26,574 bases of DNA from positions 1-26,574 of the forward strand of contig CAMPJI010000032.1 of NCBI GenBank assembly GCA_946886865.1, written 5' to 3'. Shown piece after piece: positions 7,188 through 15,959 of the stretch; the first letter of the stretch is position 1, and the number at the start of each line of letters is the position of its first letter. The stretch is from an uncultured Lysobacterales bacterium. Its GTDB lineage: Bacteria > Pseudomonadota > Gammaproteobacteria > Xanthomonadales > Xanthomonadaceae. A program made the position numbers and the translations under genes. The notes under the pieces were generated by a model. That model was not told the origin of the DNA. It saw only the letters and a list, made by a program, of their open reading frames with translations, and did not search any database.

Positions 7188-8162
7188 GTGCCCAACGCCC
7201 CTGACAGCGACATCTACAGGACCCTGCTCGAATCGACCCGGGCCATTCCGTGGACGATCGACTGGGCCAGCAAGGCATTCACCTACATCGGGCCGCAGAT
7301 CGAGCCGCTGCTGGGCTGGACACCGGAAAGCTGGGCGACGGTGGACGACTGGGTCGAGCGCATGCACCCGGACGACCGCCAGCGCGTGGTCGACTTCTGT
7401 GTCTCCCAGTCGCTGGCCGGCGTCGACCACGAGGCCGACTACCGCGCCATGACGCGCGATGGCCGCTACGTGTGGATCCGCGACGTGGTGCACGTGGTGC
7501 GCGACGCGCAGGGCGACGTGACCCAGCTGATCGGCTTCATGTTCGACATCACCGAGCGCAAGCGCAGCGAGGAGCAACTGGCCGAGCTGCAGAAGACGCT
7601 GGAGGAGCTGTCCTACCAGGACGGCCTGACCGGCGTCGCCAACCGGCGCATGTTCGACGTGGTGATCGACCGCGAGTGGCTGGCGGCCTGCCGCGACCGC
7701 CAGCCGCTGTCGCTGGTCGTGATCGATATCGACTGGTTCAAGCAGTACAACGACCACCACGGGCACCTCAAGGGCGACGAGTGCCTGCGCCGGGTCGCGC
7801 GCCTGCTGCAGTCGGTGGCGCGGCGGCCGCGTGATTTCGTGGGGCGGTTCGGAGGCGAGGAGTTCGTGCTCGTGCTGCCCGGTACCGACCGTGACACCGC
7901 TGCGGCCATTGCCGAGCGCTGCCGCCAACAGGTGCTGGACGCGTGCATCGAGCACCCCCGCGCGGGCTCGGGCGCGTGCCTCACGGTCAGCGCGGGCGTC
8001 GGCACCGCGGTGCCCGAGCCGGGCGCGGATCCGGTGGAGTTCATCGAATCCGTCGACCGGCGCCTGTACCAGGCCAAGCTCGGCGGCCGCAATCGCGTGG
8101 TGGGCGAGCCGGGCGCGATGGCGGGCGAATCAACCGATCACAGCGCCGAACTGGCGCACTGA
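7188..8162 (+). CDS. PAS-GGDEF (GGEEF) diguanylate cyclase
   Basis: A 324-aa soluble c-di-GMP synthase. The N-terminal PAS domain is of the PAS_3 type (IDWASKAFTYIGPQIEPLLG, RMHPDDR, DGRYVWIRD, then GFMFDITERK at 116-125). A helical linker leads to the cyclase domain: DGLTGVANRR (145-154), VIDIDWFKQYND (178-189), signature GGEEF at 222-226, and an RxxD inhibitory site (RPRD, 213-216) five residues before it. GGEEF is a normal active variant. The start is taken as GTG at 7188 because translation upstream to 6873 gives only unstructured Arg/Gly-rich sequence and the PAS domain begins directly after VPNAPDSD. A weak GGA precedes it. It is divergent from the other PAS-GGDEF gene; their PAS domains differ, so they probably sense different cues. 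Confidence 0.9.
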   Translation: MPNAPDSDIYRTLLESTRAIPWTIDWASKAFTYIGPQIEPLLGWTPESWATVDDWVERMHPDDRQRVVDFCVSQSLAGVDHEADYRAMTRDGRYVWIRDVVHVVRDAQGDVTQLIGFMFDITERKRSEEQLAELQKTLEELSYQDGLTGVANRRMFDVVIDREWLAACRDRQPLSLVVIDIDWFKQYNDHHGHLKGDECLRRVARLLQSVARRPRDFVGRFGGEEFVLVLPGTDRDTAAAIAERCRQQVLDACIEHPRAGSGACLTVSAGVGTAVPEPGADPVEFIESVDRRLYQAKLGGRNRVVGEPGAMAGESTDHSAELAH

Positions 8163-8295
8163 GCGCCGCGTTACGGGGGGCGGCGCGTCCGCCGGGCTTT
8201 CCTGGCGGCATGCCGACCATGTCGATGACCGTGGCCGATAACCCGAGGTTGACGCGCCGGCGTGCACAGTGGCGCTTTCCCTGCGGGACGGCCCC

Positions 8296-9249
8296 ATGCG
8301 CGAACCGATCCAGAACCGGCACGACATCAGCGAGCTCGACCTGCCTGACATCCTGGGCACCATCCACGAGGAGGTGACGGCGCGGCTGGGCGAGGGCGAG
8401 TCGGCCGACTACATCGAGTCGCTGGCCGACGCGCCGATGGACCGCTTCGGCATGGCGCTGGTCACGGTGGACGGCGATGTCTTCGAGGTCGGCGAGTCGC
8501 GTGAGCCGTTCTCGATCCAGAGCATCTCCAAGGTTCATACGCTGACGCTGGCGCTGGAGGCGGTGGGCGACGAACTGTGGGAGCGCGTCGACCGGGAGCC
8601 GTCGGGCGATCCGTTCAACTCGCTGATCCAGCTGGAGTACGAGAAGGGCATCCCGCGCAACCCCTTCATGAATGCCGGCGCGCTGGTGGTGGCCGACGTG
8701 GTGCTGTCCAGCTGTGACGACGCCGAGCAGAAGCTGCTGGACTTCATGCGCCGGCGCTCGGGAAACGCCGACGTGGGCAGCGACGAGGTGGTGGCGAAGT
8801 CGGAGCGCGAAAGCGGCCACCGCAACATCGCCATGGCCAACTTCATCAAGAGCTACGGCAACCTGCGCAACGAGGTCGACCGCGTGCTCGACTTCTACTG
8901 GCTGCAATGCTCGCTGAAGATGGACTGCGTGGACCTGGCGCGCAGCGTGCAGTACCTGTCCAAGCGCGGGCACTGCGGCGTGTCCGGCGAGGAGGTCGTC
9001 AGCGAGGAGCTGGCCACCCGCATCAATGCGCTGATGATGACCGCCGGCACCTATGACGCGGCCGGCGACTTCGCCTTCTACGTGGGGCTGCCCGCCAAGA
9101 GCGGCGTCGGCGGCGGCATCGTCGCCGTGGTGCCGCACGTCATGAGCCTGTGCACCTACTACCCGGGCCTGGACGAGAAGGGCAATTCGCTGCTCGGCCG
9201 CTACGCATTGCACCGCTTCACGCGGATGACGGGGCTGTCGGTGTTCTGA
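8296..9249 (+). CDS. glsA: Glutaminase (serine-dependent beta-lactamase fold)
   Basis: A 317-aa enzyme hydrolysing L-glutamine to glutamate and ammonia in the cytoplasm. It has the glutaminase SxxK motif in FSIQSISK (catalytic Ser76 and Lys79), the conserved NPFMNAGAL block, the SERESGHRN region, the GTYDAAGDFAF segment and the late KSGVGGGI motif. The length matches the usual 300-310 aa. The ATG at 8296 has GGGACGG upstream; an in-frame GTG at 8269 would add nine residues. Its 3' end overlaps the convergent methyltransferase gene by 32 bp. A GCCGATAA string lies at 8234, but without a matching -35 I do not call it a promoter. Confidence 0.95.
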   Translation: MREPIQNRHDISELDLPDILGTIHEEVTARLGEGESADYIESLADAPMDRFGMALVTVDGDVFEVGESREPFSIQSISKVHTLTLALEAVGDELWERVDREPSGDPFNSLIQLEYEKGIPRNPFMNAGALVVADVVLSSCDDAEQKLLDFMRRRSGNADVGSDEVVAKSERESGHRNIAMANFIKSYGNLRNEVDRVLDFYWLQCSLKMDCVDLARSVQYLSKRGHCGVSGEEVVSEELATRINALMMTAGTYDAAGDFAFYVGLPAKSGVGGGIVAVVPHVMSLCTYYPGLDEKGNSLLGRYALHRFTRMTGLSVF

Positions 9250-9916
9250 GGCGGGGCAGGGCGCGCCCGCGCACGCAGCGCAGGTACTGGCTGCGTGGCG
9301 GCGGCGCGACCGAATCGATGGTGGGCCACGGCGCGGTGGCGGCGTCGAACCCCTGCGCCACCATCAGCCGTCCGAAGCGCGCGCTGTTGCCGCGGCCCGG
9401 GTCGGTGACGACGACTTCGCAGCACGGGTTGGCGTGGCGCGCCACGAACGCGCTGATGACTTCCGCTTGGCCGCGCTCGTACAGGACGTCGCCGGCGATG
9501 ATCACGTCGAACGTGCCCAGCGCCGGCATCGGCTGGTCCCAGAGCACCTGCCGGTAGTGCAGCGCCGGCAGGTCGTTGAGCGCGGCGTTGTAGGCCAGGA
9601 AGACTTCCGCCAACGGGTGGACGTCCGAGGCCACCACATCCGCGCCGCGGCGTCGCAGGACCAGGCTCGCCAGGCCGATGCCACAGCCCAGCTCGAGCAC
9701 GCGCCGGCCCTCGACCGGGATCGCATGTGCGAGGTGGGCGAGCATCTCGCCTGCGGGCCACAGCTGACCGAACAGGCTCCACTGGGCCGACGACACCCCC
9801 AGGCGTTCGCCGTGGCCGTCGGGGTCGGCGTACTGCTGGGTATCGGCGAGCACGCGAAGGCGGTACTCGTGTCCGCCGACGGTCGGGCGGATCTCGCGGG
9901 TGGCATAGCCGGGCAT
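9218..9916 (-). CDS. Class I SAM-dependent methyltransferase (Methyltransf_16-like)
   Basis: A 232-aa predicted methyltransferase. The Rossmann motif I is VLELGCGIGLASLVL (73-87), with the acidic end of beta-2 at VVASD. A DVLYE motif follows FDVIIAG. The SSAQWSLFGQLWPAG segment before motif I and the DVLYE motif are typical of the protein-lysine methyltransferase-like Methyltransf_16 group; the substrate is unknown. I prefer the ATG at 9916 (MPGYATREIR), with a weak CCGGA upstream. In-frame starts at 9934 and 9973 are possible and a 7-bp inverted repeat (catcgcc / ggcgatg) overlaps that region. Its last 32 bp overlap the glutaminase 3' end on the opposite strand. Confidence 0.82.
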   Translation of the reverse strand: MPGYATREIRPTVGGHEYRLRVLADTQQYADPDGHGERLGVSSAQWSLFGQLWPAGEMLAHLAHAIPVEGRRVLELGCGIGLASLVLRRRGADVVASDVHPLAEVFLAYNAALNDLPALHYRQVLWDQPMPALGTFDVIIAGDVLYERGQAEVISAFVARHANPCCEVVVTDPGRGNSARFGRLMVAQGFDAATAPWPTIDSVAPPPRSQYLRCVRGRALPRLRTPTAPSSA

Positions 9917-10206
9917 GGGCGGTCCGGGGTGCATCGCCGTTCGCGTGGCGATGGAGGAAAGGGCGTCGACCAACCGCAGGGGTCAGGACGCGAGGGACCG
10001 CGTGACACCGGTGCATCGTACGCGCCTGCGGACGCGCACGGCCGGAACCTCGACGCTGGCCGGTTCAGCTTTGCCGCATCGGCCATCCCAACCCTTGGCA
10101 CTGCGCGCGTGCGGGACAGGTGGGGTACAACCCCGGGTCGGCCTTCGACCCGCCTGTCCGCAGACGCGTTGAGCGGGGCCCGCCTGTCAAACACGGAGAG
10201 ATCGCC

Positions 10207-12321
10207 TTGAAGAAGACCCTGTTGTTTACCGCGACCGCCCTCGCGCTGGCCCTGGCCGCGCCGGTGGCCGCCCAGCACCACGTGCCCGAGACGGGCAACG
10301 ACGTGCGCGTGCTGTTCGACGACCACGCCCCGGCCGGGGGCGGTGCCGCCACCGTGGCCGCCAACCGTTACGGCACCTGGGGCATCGACACCGCCGGTAT
10401 GGACCGCGAGGTCGACCCGGGCGAGGACTTCTTCGCCTACGTGAGCGGCCACTGGGCCGAGAACACCGAGATTCCCTCCGACAAGTCGATGTACGGCTCG
10501 TTCCTGGTGCTGCGCGACCTGTCCGAGGCGCGCCTGCGCCAGCTGGTCGAGGGCTACGAGGCCGGCGACCCGGCCACCGACGGCGACGCGGCCAAGATCG
10601 CCGCGCTGTACCAGGGCTTCATGGACGAGGCGACGATCGAGTCGCTGGGGCGCAAGCCCGTGCAGCCGAAGCTCGACGCCATCGCGGCGGTGACCGACAA
10701 GGACGGCCTGGCGCGCCTGATGGGCGAGCGCATGGGCGGCTTCGGCGGCACCTTCTTCGGCGCGTACGTGTCCGATGACCAGCGCGACCCCGACACCTAC
10801 ACGCTGTACCTGAGCCAGTCCGGGCTGGGCCTGGGCGACCGCGCGATGTACCTGGACGACAAGTTCGCGCCGCAGCGCGAGCGCTACGTGCAGTACATCG
10901 CGCAGATGCTCGAGCTGGCCGGCTGGGACAACGCCGACGCGCGCGCCGACGCCATCATGGCGATGGAGACGAAGATCGCCGAAGCGCACTGGACCCGCGC
11001 GGAAAGCCGCGACCGCGACAAGACCTACAACCCGGTGACCCTGGCGGAGATGGACGCGAAGGCGCCGGGCTTCCCGTGGGCGACGTTCTTCGACGCGGCC
11101 GGCGTCGACCACACCGGCAAGGCCGTCGTCCGCCAGGACACGGCGTTCCCGAAGATGGCGGCCGTGTTCGCCGCGACCGACCTGGACACGCTCAAGGCAT
11201 GGCAGGCGTTCCACACCATCGATGACGCCGCGCCGCTGCTGAGCCAGGCGTTCGTCGATGCGAACTTCGAGTTCCGCAACAAGTTCATGTCCGGCCAGCC
11301 CGAGCAGCGCGCACGCTGGAAGCGCGGCGTGTCGTTCGCCGAAGGCGCGATGGGCGAGGCGATCGGCCGCGACTACGTGGAGCTGTACTTCCCGCCCGAT
11401 GCCAAGGCCAAGATGGACGACTTGGTCGCCAACGTGAAGGCCGCCATGGGCGCGCGCCTGCAGCAGCTGGACTGGATGAGCCCGGCGACCAAGGCCGAGG
11501 CGATGTCCAAGCTGGAAGGCTTCGGCCTGAAGATCGGCCACCCGGACGAGTGGCGCGACTACGCCGGCCTGCAGATCGCCAACGGCGACGTGTTCGGCAA
11601 CGCCGACCGCGCGCGACAGTTCGAGTGGGACTACGACCGCAACCGCATCGGCAAGCCGGTCGACAAGGGCGAGTGGGGCATGACCCCGCAGACGGTCAAC
11701 GCCTACTACTCGTCGGTGAAGAACGAGATCGTGTTCCCGGCCGCCATCCTGCAGCCCCCGTTCTTCGACCCCGACGCCGACCCGGCCGTGAACTACGGCG
11801 GCATCGGCGGCGTGATCGGCCACGAGATCATCCACGGCTTCGACGACCAGGGCCGCAAGTCCGACGGCGCCGGCCTTCTGCGCGACTGGTGGACGGCCGA
11901 GGACGCGGCGAAGTTCGAAGCGCAGGCGGCCAAGCTGGGCGCGCAGTACGAGAGCTACGCGTTCCCGCAGCTGCCGGACATGCACATCAACGGCAAGGTG
12001 GCGATGGGCGAGAACATCGGCGACCTCGGCGGCCTGACCATCGCGCTGGAGGCGTACCGCCGCTCGCTCGACGGCCAGCCGGCGCCGGTCATCGACGGCT
12101 TCACCGGCGAGCAGCGCTTCTTCATGGGCTGGGCACAGGTGTGGCGCACGCTGTGGCGCGACGATGCGCTGCGCCAGCAGCTGGTCAACGGCACGCACTC
12201 GCCGGGCCACATCCGCGCGTTCGCGCCGTTGCGCAACATCGATGCCTGGTACGAGGCGTTCAACGTGACCGAGGCCGACCCGCTGTGGGTCGCTCCGGAG
12301 GACCGCGTCCGCATCTGGTAA
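10207..12321 (+). CDS. Secreted M13 (neprilysin/PepO-like) zinc metallopeptidase
   Basis: A 704-aa endopeptidase of the M13 family, likely periplasmic or secreted and cleaving oligopeptides. The zinc site is H539-E-I-I-H543 within GGVIGHEIIHGFDDQG, with the third ligand E602 in GENIGDLGG (D606 is the conserved partner). The substrate-binding NAYYSS motif and the VFPAAILQPPFF block precede it. The C-terminus ends in the family-typical VRIW. The start is a TTG at 10207. It gives a clean signal peptide (KKTLLF, hydrophobic core, APVAAQ cleavage region) and has CGGAGAG about six bases upstream. An in-frame start at 10120 would put 29 polar residues before the signal peptide. The gene stands alone and ends in a strong terminator. 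Confidence 0.95.
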   Translation: MKKTLLFTATALALALAAPVAAQHHVPETGNDVRVLFDDHAPAGGGAATVAANRYGTWGIDTAGMDREVDPGEDFFAYVSGHWAENTEIPSDKSMYGSFLVLRDLSEARLRQLVEGYEAGDPATDGDAAKIAALYQGFMDEATIESLGRKPVQPKLDAIAAVTDKDGLARLMGERMGGFGGTFFGAYVSDDQRDPDTYTLYLSQSGLGLGDRAMYLDDKFAPQRERYVQYIAQMLELAGWDNADARADAIMAMETKIAEAHWTRAESRDRDKTYNPVTLAEMDAKAPGFPWATFFDAAGVDHTGKAVVRQDTAFPKMAAVFAATDLDTLKAWQAFHTIDDAAPLLSQAFVDANFEFRNKFMSGQPEQRARWKRGVSFAEGAMGEAIGRDYVELYFPPDAKAKMDDLVANVKAAMGARLQQLDWMSPATKAEAMSKLEGFGLKIGHPDEWRDYAGLQIANGDVFGNADRARQFEWDYDRNRIGKPVDKGEWGMTPQTVNAYYSSVKNEIVFPAAILQPPFFDPDADPAVNYGGIGGVIGHEIIHGFDDQGRKSDGAGLLRDWWTAEDAAKFEAQAAKLGAQYESYAFPQLPDMHINGKVAMGENIGDLGGLTIALEAYRRSLDGQPAPVIDGFTGEQRFFMGWAQVWRTLWRDDALRQQLVNGTHSPGHIRAFAPLRNIDAWYEAFNVTEADPLWVAPEDRVRIW

Positions 12322-12346
12322 TGCGTGTGCCGTAAGGCGGACCACG

Positions 12347-12377
12347 ACGGGGCCGGTCGCGATGACCGGCCCCGTTT
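12347..12377 (+). terminator. Rho-independent terminator after the M13 peptidase
   Basis: ACGGGGCCGGTC (12347-12358) pairs perfectly with GACCGGCCCCGT (12364-12375): a 12-bp stem with a 5-nt loop (gcgat), 26 bp after the stop and followed by TTT. The T-run is short, as is common at this GC content. Confidence 0.8.
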
Positions 12378-12411
12378 CCGTTCCACCGTCCGGCGCGGCG
12401 CAGGTCGATGA

Positions 12412-12421
12412 CGGACTATCG
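12412..12421 (+). repeat. CGGACTATCG motif, copy 2 of 3
   Basis: Identical 10-mer to those at 1822 and 22748. It lies between the M13 terminator and the HDOD gene, 140 bp before its start. Confidence 0.4.
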
Positions 12422-12560
12422 AAGCCGGCCGGGAGCAGGGTGGGCCCATGACCGGGCCGGCCACGGGACGCGGGCCTGTCCCCATATGCAGCCCTGCGGC
12501 GGCTTCAGTCCGCCTGGAGGCGGCCGTTAACAGGGGGTCCTTTCCCATTGCGCGCCGCCG

Positions 12561-13730
12561 ATGCCGACAGACGGACTTCTCAGCGTGGCGGTCGTGGCAT
12601 CGGCGGCGCTCGCCGGCTTCGCGGCCTGGCACGCCTGGAAGAGGGCCGTGGCGCCCCGGCGCGCGGGCGCGGGCGCAGGCCCGGCATGCGATGGGCAGTC
12701 GGGCGCGGCAGCCGTGACGGCCGGCTCACCCCCGGCAGCGCCCCTGACCGATCCCGGTGCCGTTGCGGTCGAGGTATCGGACACGCTCACGGCCGACGAG
12801 GTGTTCCACCGCCTCCACGACGACGTGTTCGGCATGGCTGCAGATGCGGCGCAGAGGTCCGCCGCAACCGGCGTGCATGCGGTGGTGTTCGACGCGACAC
12901 GCGCCGTCCTGGCGAAGATCGAAACGCAACCGCGCTATATCCCGCGCCGCCCGCACCTGCTGCCGCAACTGATGCGCACGGTGAACGACCCCGACGCGTC
13001 CGGCCGCGCGATCGCGGCCATCATCCAGCGCGACCCGACGCTGGCCGGCAACCTGCTGCGCGTGGCCAACAGCGCGCTGTATCGGGTGCAGGCCAGGCCC
13101 GTGGAGAGCGTCGAGCGTGCCGTCGCGCTGGTCGGCACCGACGGCCTGCGCCGGATCATCGCTGCCGCCCTGGTACAGCCGGTCATCAGCACCGGTACCG
13201 GCGTCTTCGGCCGCGCGCCGACGCTGGTGTGGGAGTACACGCAGCTGTCCGCCTGGGCCGGCGCCGAGCATGCGCGCCGCATCGGCAAGGACGACCCCTT
13301 CGCCGCGCAACTGCTGGCGCTGCTGCTGGGGCTGGGTGCCATCGTGGTGGTGCAGGTGCTGCGCGAGCAGTACGCCCGGCGCCCTTCGTTGACCCCGGAC
13401 CTCGACGCTGCCGCCCGCATGGTGCAAGCGCTGGCCGCACCGACGGCCGCCCGCATCGCACGCCACTGGGAGTTGCCCGAGCGCCTGTCGGACGCGCTGG
13501 AGCACCCGTCCACCGGGCCGGACGATGCCACCGGCAACGCACTGGCGAAATCACTGCGGTTCGGGCAGCTGGCCGGTGCGCTGGCCTGGCTGCATGCGCG
13601 CCATCGGATCACCGGACCGCAGGCCCTCGAGACCCTCGGTGGGCATCGGGCGCTGACGGCGGCGGAGCAGGCGATATGGGACGGTCTCCAGCACCCGCCT
13701 GAACCTGTTGTAGGGGGTCATTCGGCGTAG
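12561..13730 (+). CDS. Membrane-anchored HDOD domain protein
   Basis: A 389-aa protein. Residues about 6-26 form a single N-terminal membrane segment (LLSVAVVASAALAGFAAW), followed by an Ala/Gly/Pro-rich linker (30-65). An HDOD domain covers about 125-330, beginning at RRPHLLPQLMRTVNDPDAS and including IIQRDPTLAGNLLRVANSALY (154-174). HDOD domains resemble HD phosphohydrolases but usually lack the metal-binding HD pair, and they act in signalling, often alongside c-di-GMP proteins. No EAL or GGDEF domain is attached here. The ATG at 12561 has no clear ribosome-binding site. Regulation of signal transduction is inferred from the family and from nearby GGDEF genes. Confidence 0.88.
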   Translation: MPTDGLLSVAVVASAALAGFAAWHAWKRAVAPRRAGAGAGPACDGQSGAAAVTAGSPPAAPLTDPGAVAVEVSDTLTADEVFHRLHDDVFGMAADAAQRSAATGVHAVVFDATRAVLAKIETQPRYIPRRPHLLPQLMRTVNDPDASGRAIAAIIQRDPTLAGNLLRVANSALYRVQARPVESVERAVALVGTDGLRRIIAAALVQPVISTGTGVFGRAPTLVWEYTQLSAWAGAEHARRIGKDDPFAAQLLALLLGLGAIVVVQVLREQYARRPSLTPDLDAAARMVQALAAPTAARIARHWELPERLSDALEHPSTGPDDATGNALAKSLRFGQLAGALAWLHARHRITGPQALETLGGHRALTAAEQAIWDGLQHPPEPVVGGHSA

Positions 13731-13791
13731 GCGCCGCCCGTTCGGGCACGCGGCCGGATAACGCGCCGTAACGTGTGCGTGCCTGCCCGCC

Positions 13792-14181
13792 TCACGAGCG
13801 CGCGCAGTCAGCCGTGCGGAGGTCGGGTACGGACAACGGCTCCCACGGGGCGCGGTGGTAATCCTTCCCGGAGCCCCACCGGTACAGAAACGTGCGCCCG
13901 TCGTCGAGCCTGCCCGACACCTCGATGTCCGGGTACGAGACGTCAAACGTGACCTGCTGCGTGATGCGCTCGATCAGAAGCCCGGTGCCGGCCGGCACGA
14001 TGCTGTCCAGCCGGTTGGGTGCGGGGGGATCCAGGCGAAGATCGGCATGGATCCCCCAGACCGCGTGCACGTCCCGGGCCAGGGTCACGGTGGTGGGTGC
14101 CTGCACGGGAAGGCAGGCCTGGCTCAGATCCACGGCCTGGCAGGACGTCAGCAGCGCCACCAGCGGCAGCGCATGACGCAT
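13792..14181 (-). CDS. Small putative lipoprotein, unknown function
   Basis: A 129-aa protein. The start at 14181 gives MRHALPLVALLTSC, a short signal with a lipobox-like L-T-S-C and the cysteine at residue 14. The mature part has two more cysteines (residue 23 and near the end in TADC) that could pair. The segment IVPAGTGLLIERI followed by GRLDDGRTFLYRWGSG looks like a small beta-barrel (SH3-like) periplasmic domain. I do not recognise the family. The reading frame continues upstream to 14373, but that part is Arg/Pro-rich and unlike a protein. It is convergent with the HDOD gene, 61 bp apart; the short hairpin gcccg-tt-cgggc near 13741 is too weak to call a terminator. Confidence 0.68.
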   Translation of the reverse strand: MRHALPLVALLTSCQAVDLSQACLPVQAPTTVTLARDVHAVWGIHADLRLDPPAPNRLDSIVPAGTGLLIERITQQVTFDVSYPDIEVSGRLDDGRTFLYRWGSGKDYHRAPWEPLSVPDLRTADCARS

Positions 14182-14336
14182 GCGGCCCACGGTCGAGGGC
14201 GGGCGGCGAATCCCCACCGGTGGGCCGAAGGTGCGCCGGTCAGCCGGGGCGACGCTCGCGCGCGGTTCCACGACAGGTGCCGATGAGCACGATCGCGTGG
14301 CTGCGCGGCGTCCACTGGCCATGCGGTGGCCCGACC

Positions 14337-14558
14337 TCAGTCGCGCGTGGCCGCGGGCGGCTTCACGATCCATCCCAACCGCTTCGCCCCGAAATACAGG
14401 ACCGTCGTCACGAGCAGCATGGGGAAGATCAACCGCCCCACGGCCCGGCCCAGCTCACCGGAATTCGTGTTTCCGGGCTCGAGCATGGCCAGCAGGATCG
14501 AGGTGGCGGCGATCACGACGAGGAAGATCGCGGCAAACCAGACGGCTTTCCTGAGCAT
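14337..14558 (-). CDS. Two-TM mini-protein, unknown function
   Basis: A 73-aa inner-membrane protein. TM1 is about 6-25 (VWFAAIFLVVIAATSILLAM), then a short hydrophilic loop (LEPGNTNSGELG), then TM2 about 41-57 (GRLIFPMLLVTTVLYFG), ending in a basic tail. The ATG at 14558 is chosen because upstream codons to 14789 encode non-membrane, Arg-rich sequence overlapping the opposite-strand gene. It has no recognisable family. It lies 155 bp upstream of the small lipoprotein gene in the same direction, so the two may be co-transcribed. Confidence 0.66.
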   Translation of the reverse strand: MLRKAVWFAAIFLVVIAATSILLAMLEPGNTNSGELGRAVGRLIFPMLLVTTVLYFGAKRLGWIVKPPAATRD

Positions 14559-14651
14559 GGGGGTACCCCGAGTGAAGTCGGCGGAGTCTACCGGGTGCCG
14601 TGTCGGGACGGTGAGGGGCGTCCCACGTTGGCGATCCGTGGATACGACGCG

Positions 14652-14660
14652 TGCTAGCGT
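14652..14660 (+). promoter_or_regulatory. Candidate extended -10 (TGcTAGCGT) for the polytopic membrane protein gene
   Basis: TG-N-TAGCGT lies 30 bp before the ATG at 14691, giving a predicted leader of roughly 24 nt that contains GAAGG. No -35 at standard spacing. Confidence 0.32.
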
Positions 14661-14690
14661 CCGCCGCCTGACACCCACCGAAGGCAACGG

Positions 14691-15953
14691 ATGAGCGCTG
14701 CGACCGCGGAGACCCACTTCGAACCGCGTGCCGCACAGGCGGCATGGATCGCCATCCCGCGGCTTGCAGGCCGGTTGCTGGCCCGCCACTGGCCGGCGCT
14801 GCTGACCTTCTTCTTCGCCCAGCGCGTGGCGTACGACGTCCTGCTCCTGCTCGCGATCGCCCTGGCCGAGCAGGGCGTGCTGTTGTCATACGGTGCGATT
14901 GCGGTCCTGATCGTCAGCCAGCTGATCGGCGCCATCGCGATGTTCCTCGTCCTGCGTCCGTCAATGCCTGCCATGCAGGCCCGGATGGACCTGACGCCAG
15001 CGCCGGCGCCGCGCTGGCTGGACGTCCTGGCGGTGGCACTGCTCCCGTTCTTCGCCTACTACGCCGCCTGGGGGTTGCTGGACGGCACCAAGCGCGACTT
15101 CATCCTCAGCTACCACGGCTGGGTCTCCTTCGAGCGGCGCGAGCCGCTGCAGGACATCCTGGCGCTGCGCGGTCTGTGGATTGCACTGGCGGTGTCCTGG
15201 GTCCTGCGTGCGATGGCCAAGCGCCGCTTCGAGACCACGCGGCACGGGGGCTGGTCGATCCTCGTGGTGGCGTGCGAGGCCTACTGGTTGTTCGTGGGCG
15301 CGGCGGTCATCGCACGCGCCTACGGTCTGGCGAGCGCCTGGTGGCAGTCGCGGGTGGTCTACCAGGCCGCCACGCAGTGGTGGGACAACCCGGTGCTGGG
15401 CGCGGTGTCGCTGGCACCTGCGAAGCAGGCGACCGACCCGATATGGGGCATGGTCACGACCGCGGGCAGTGCGGTCGCGATGCCGCTGGTGTGGCTGGCG
15501 ATCGCGGCCATCGTGTTCGGCATGGACCTTCGGCGGCGTGGTCGGCTGGACAGCCAGGATGCGCGCGCGCGGCTCATCAGTCGCCGTTATCGCCATCTCC
15601 ATCCGGTGTGGAAACGGGTCATCGCCAAGGCCAGCAATGGCTGGTCGGGCAAGGGCATCCCGCTGATCAACGCGATCCGGCTCGTGCTGCGGGCGGGCCT
15701 GCCCGCACTGCTGGTCCTGTGCGTGGGCTGGGCGGCGCTGGACTATGTCGACGCGCATGCATGGGGCGTGGCGACGGCCGCGATCGGCCCGCATCCGTGG
15801 GACGAGTGGCGGGTCATGGGCCAGCCTCTGTCGCTTCTTTTCAACGGCCCCATGTCCCTGCGGCCCGCGCTGTTCACGCAGCTCCTGCGCGTCGTTCTCG
15901 TGGCGGCCACCCTGGATCGCGCCATCGCCGGCCTGAGAAGCGCCCGGGGCTGA
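14691..15953 (+). CDS. Polytopic membrane protein of unknown function
   Basis: A 420-aa protein with about eight hydrophobic segments, near residues 35-60, 66-88, 109-130, 160-175, 188-210, 260-279, 333-350 and 392-413. It has a Trp-rich loop (ASAWWQS, TQWWDNP; about 215-235) and a basic cytoplasmic-looking loop (280-312, with RRYRHLHPVWKRV). I do not recognise the family and see no catalytic motif. The ATG at 14691 has GAAGG upstream and a TGcTAGCGT box 30 bp before it. It is convergent with the three-gene operon of membrane-anchored proteins, their stops only seven bases apart. Whether it works with them is a guess from proximity. Confidence 0.78.
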   Translation: MSAATAETHFEPRAAQAAWIAIPRLAGRLLARHWPALLTFFFAQRVAYDVLLLLAIALAEQGVLLSYGAIAVLIVSQLIGAIAMFLVLRPSMPAMQARMDLTPAPAPRWLDVLAVALLPFFAYYAAWGLLDGTKRDFILSYHGWVSFERREPLQDILALRGLWIALAVSWVLRAMAKRRFETTRHGGWSILVVACEAYWLFVGAAVIARAYGLASAWWQSRVVYQAATQWWDNPVLGAVSLAPAKQATDPIWGMVTTAGSAVAMPLVWLAIAAIVFGMDLRRRGRLDSQDARARLISRRYRHLHPVWKRVIAKASNGWSGKGIPLINAIRLVLRAGLPALLVLCVGWAALDYVDAHAWGVATAAIGPHPWDEWRVMGQPLSLLFNGPMSLRPALFTQLLRVVLVAATLDRAIAGLRSARG

Positions 15954-15959
15954 CGCCCT

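Noticed and set aside
8234..8241. GCCGATAA string upstream of the glutaminase gene
   Set aside because: Perfect -10 of sigma-28 but no -35 at the right distance, and glutaminase is not an expected flagellar gene. About one such 8-mer is expected by chance in the window.
10096..10111. TGGCAC upstream of the M13 gene, resembling a sigma-54 -24 element
   Set aside because: The GG-to-GC spacing needed for the -12 element is wrong.
9502..12345. Very long open frame (947 codons) on the minus strand opposite the M13 peptidase
   Set aside because: The plus strand has a complete M13 protein with signal peptide and zinc site. The antisense frame is Arg/Val/His-rich with no domain, as expected where third-position GC removes stops.
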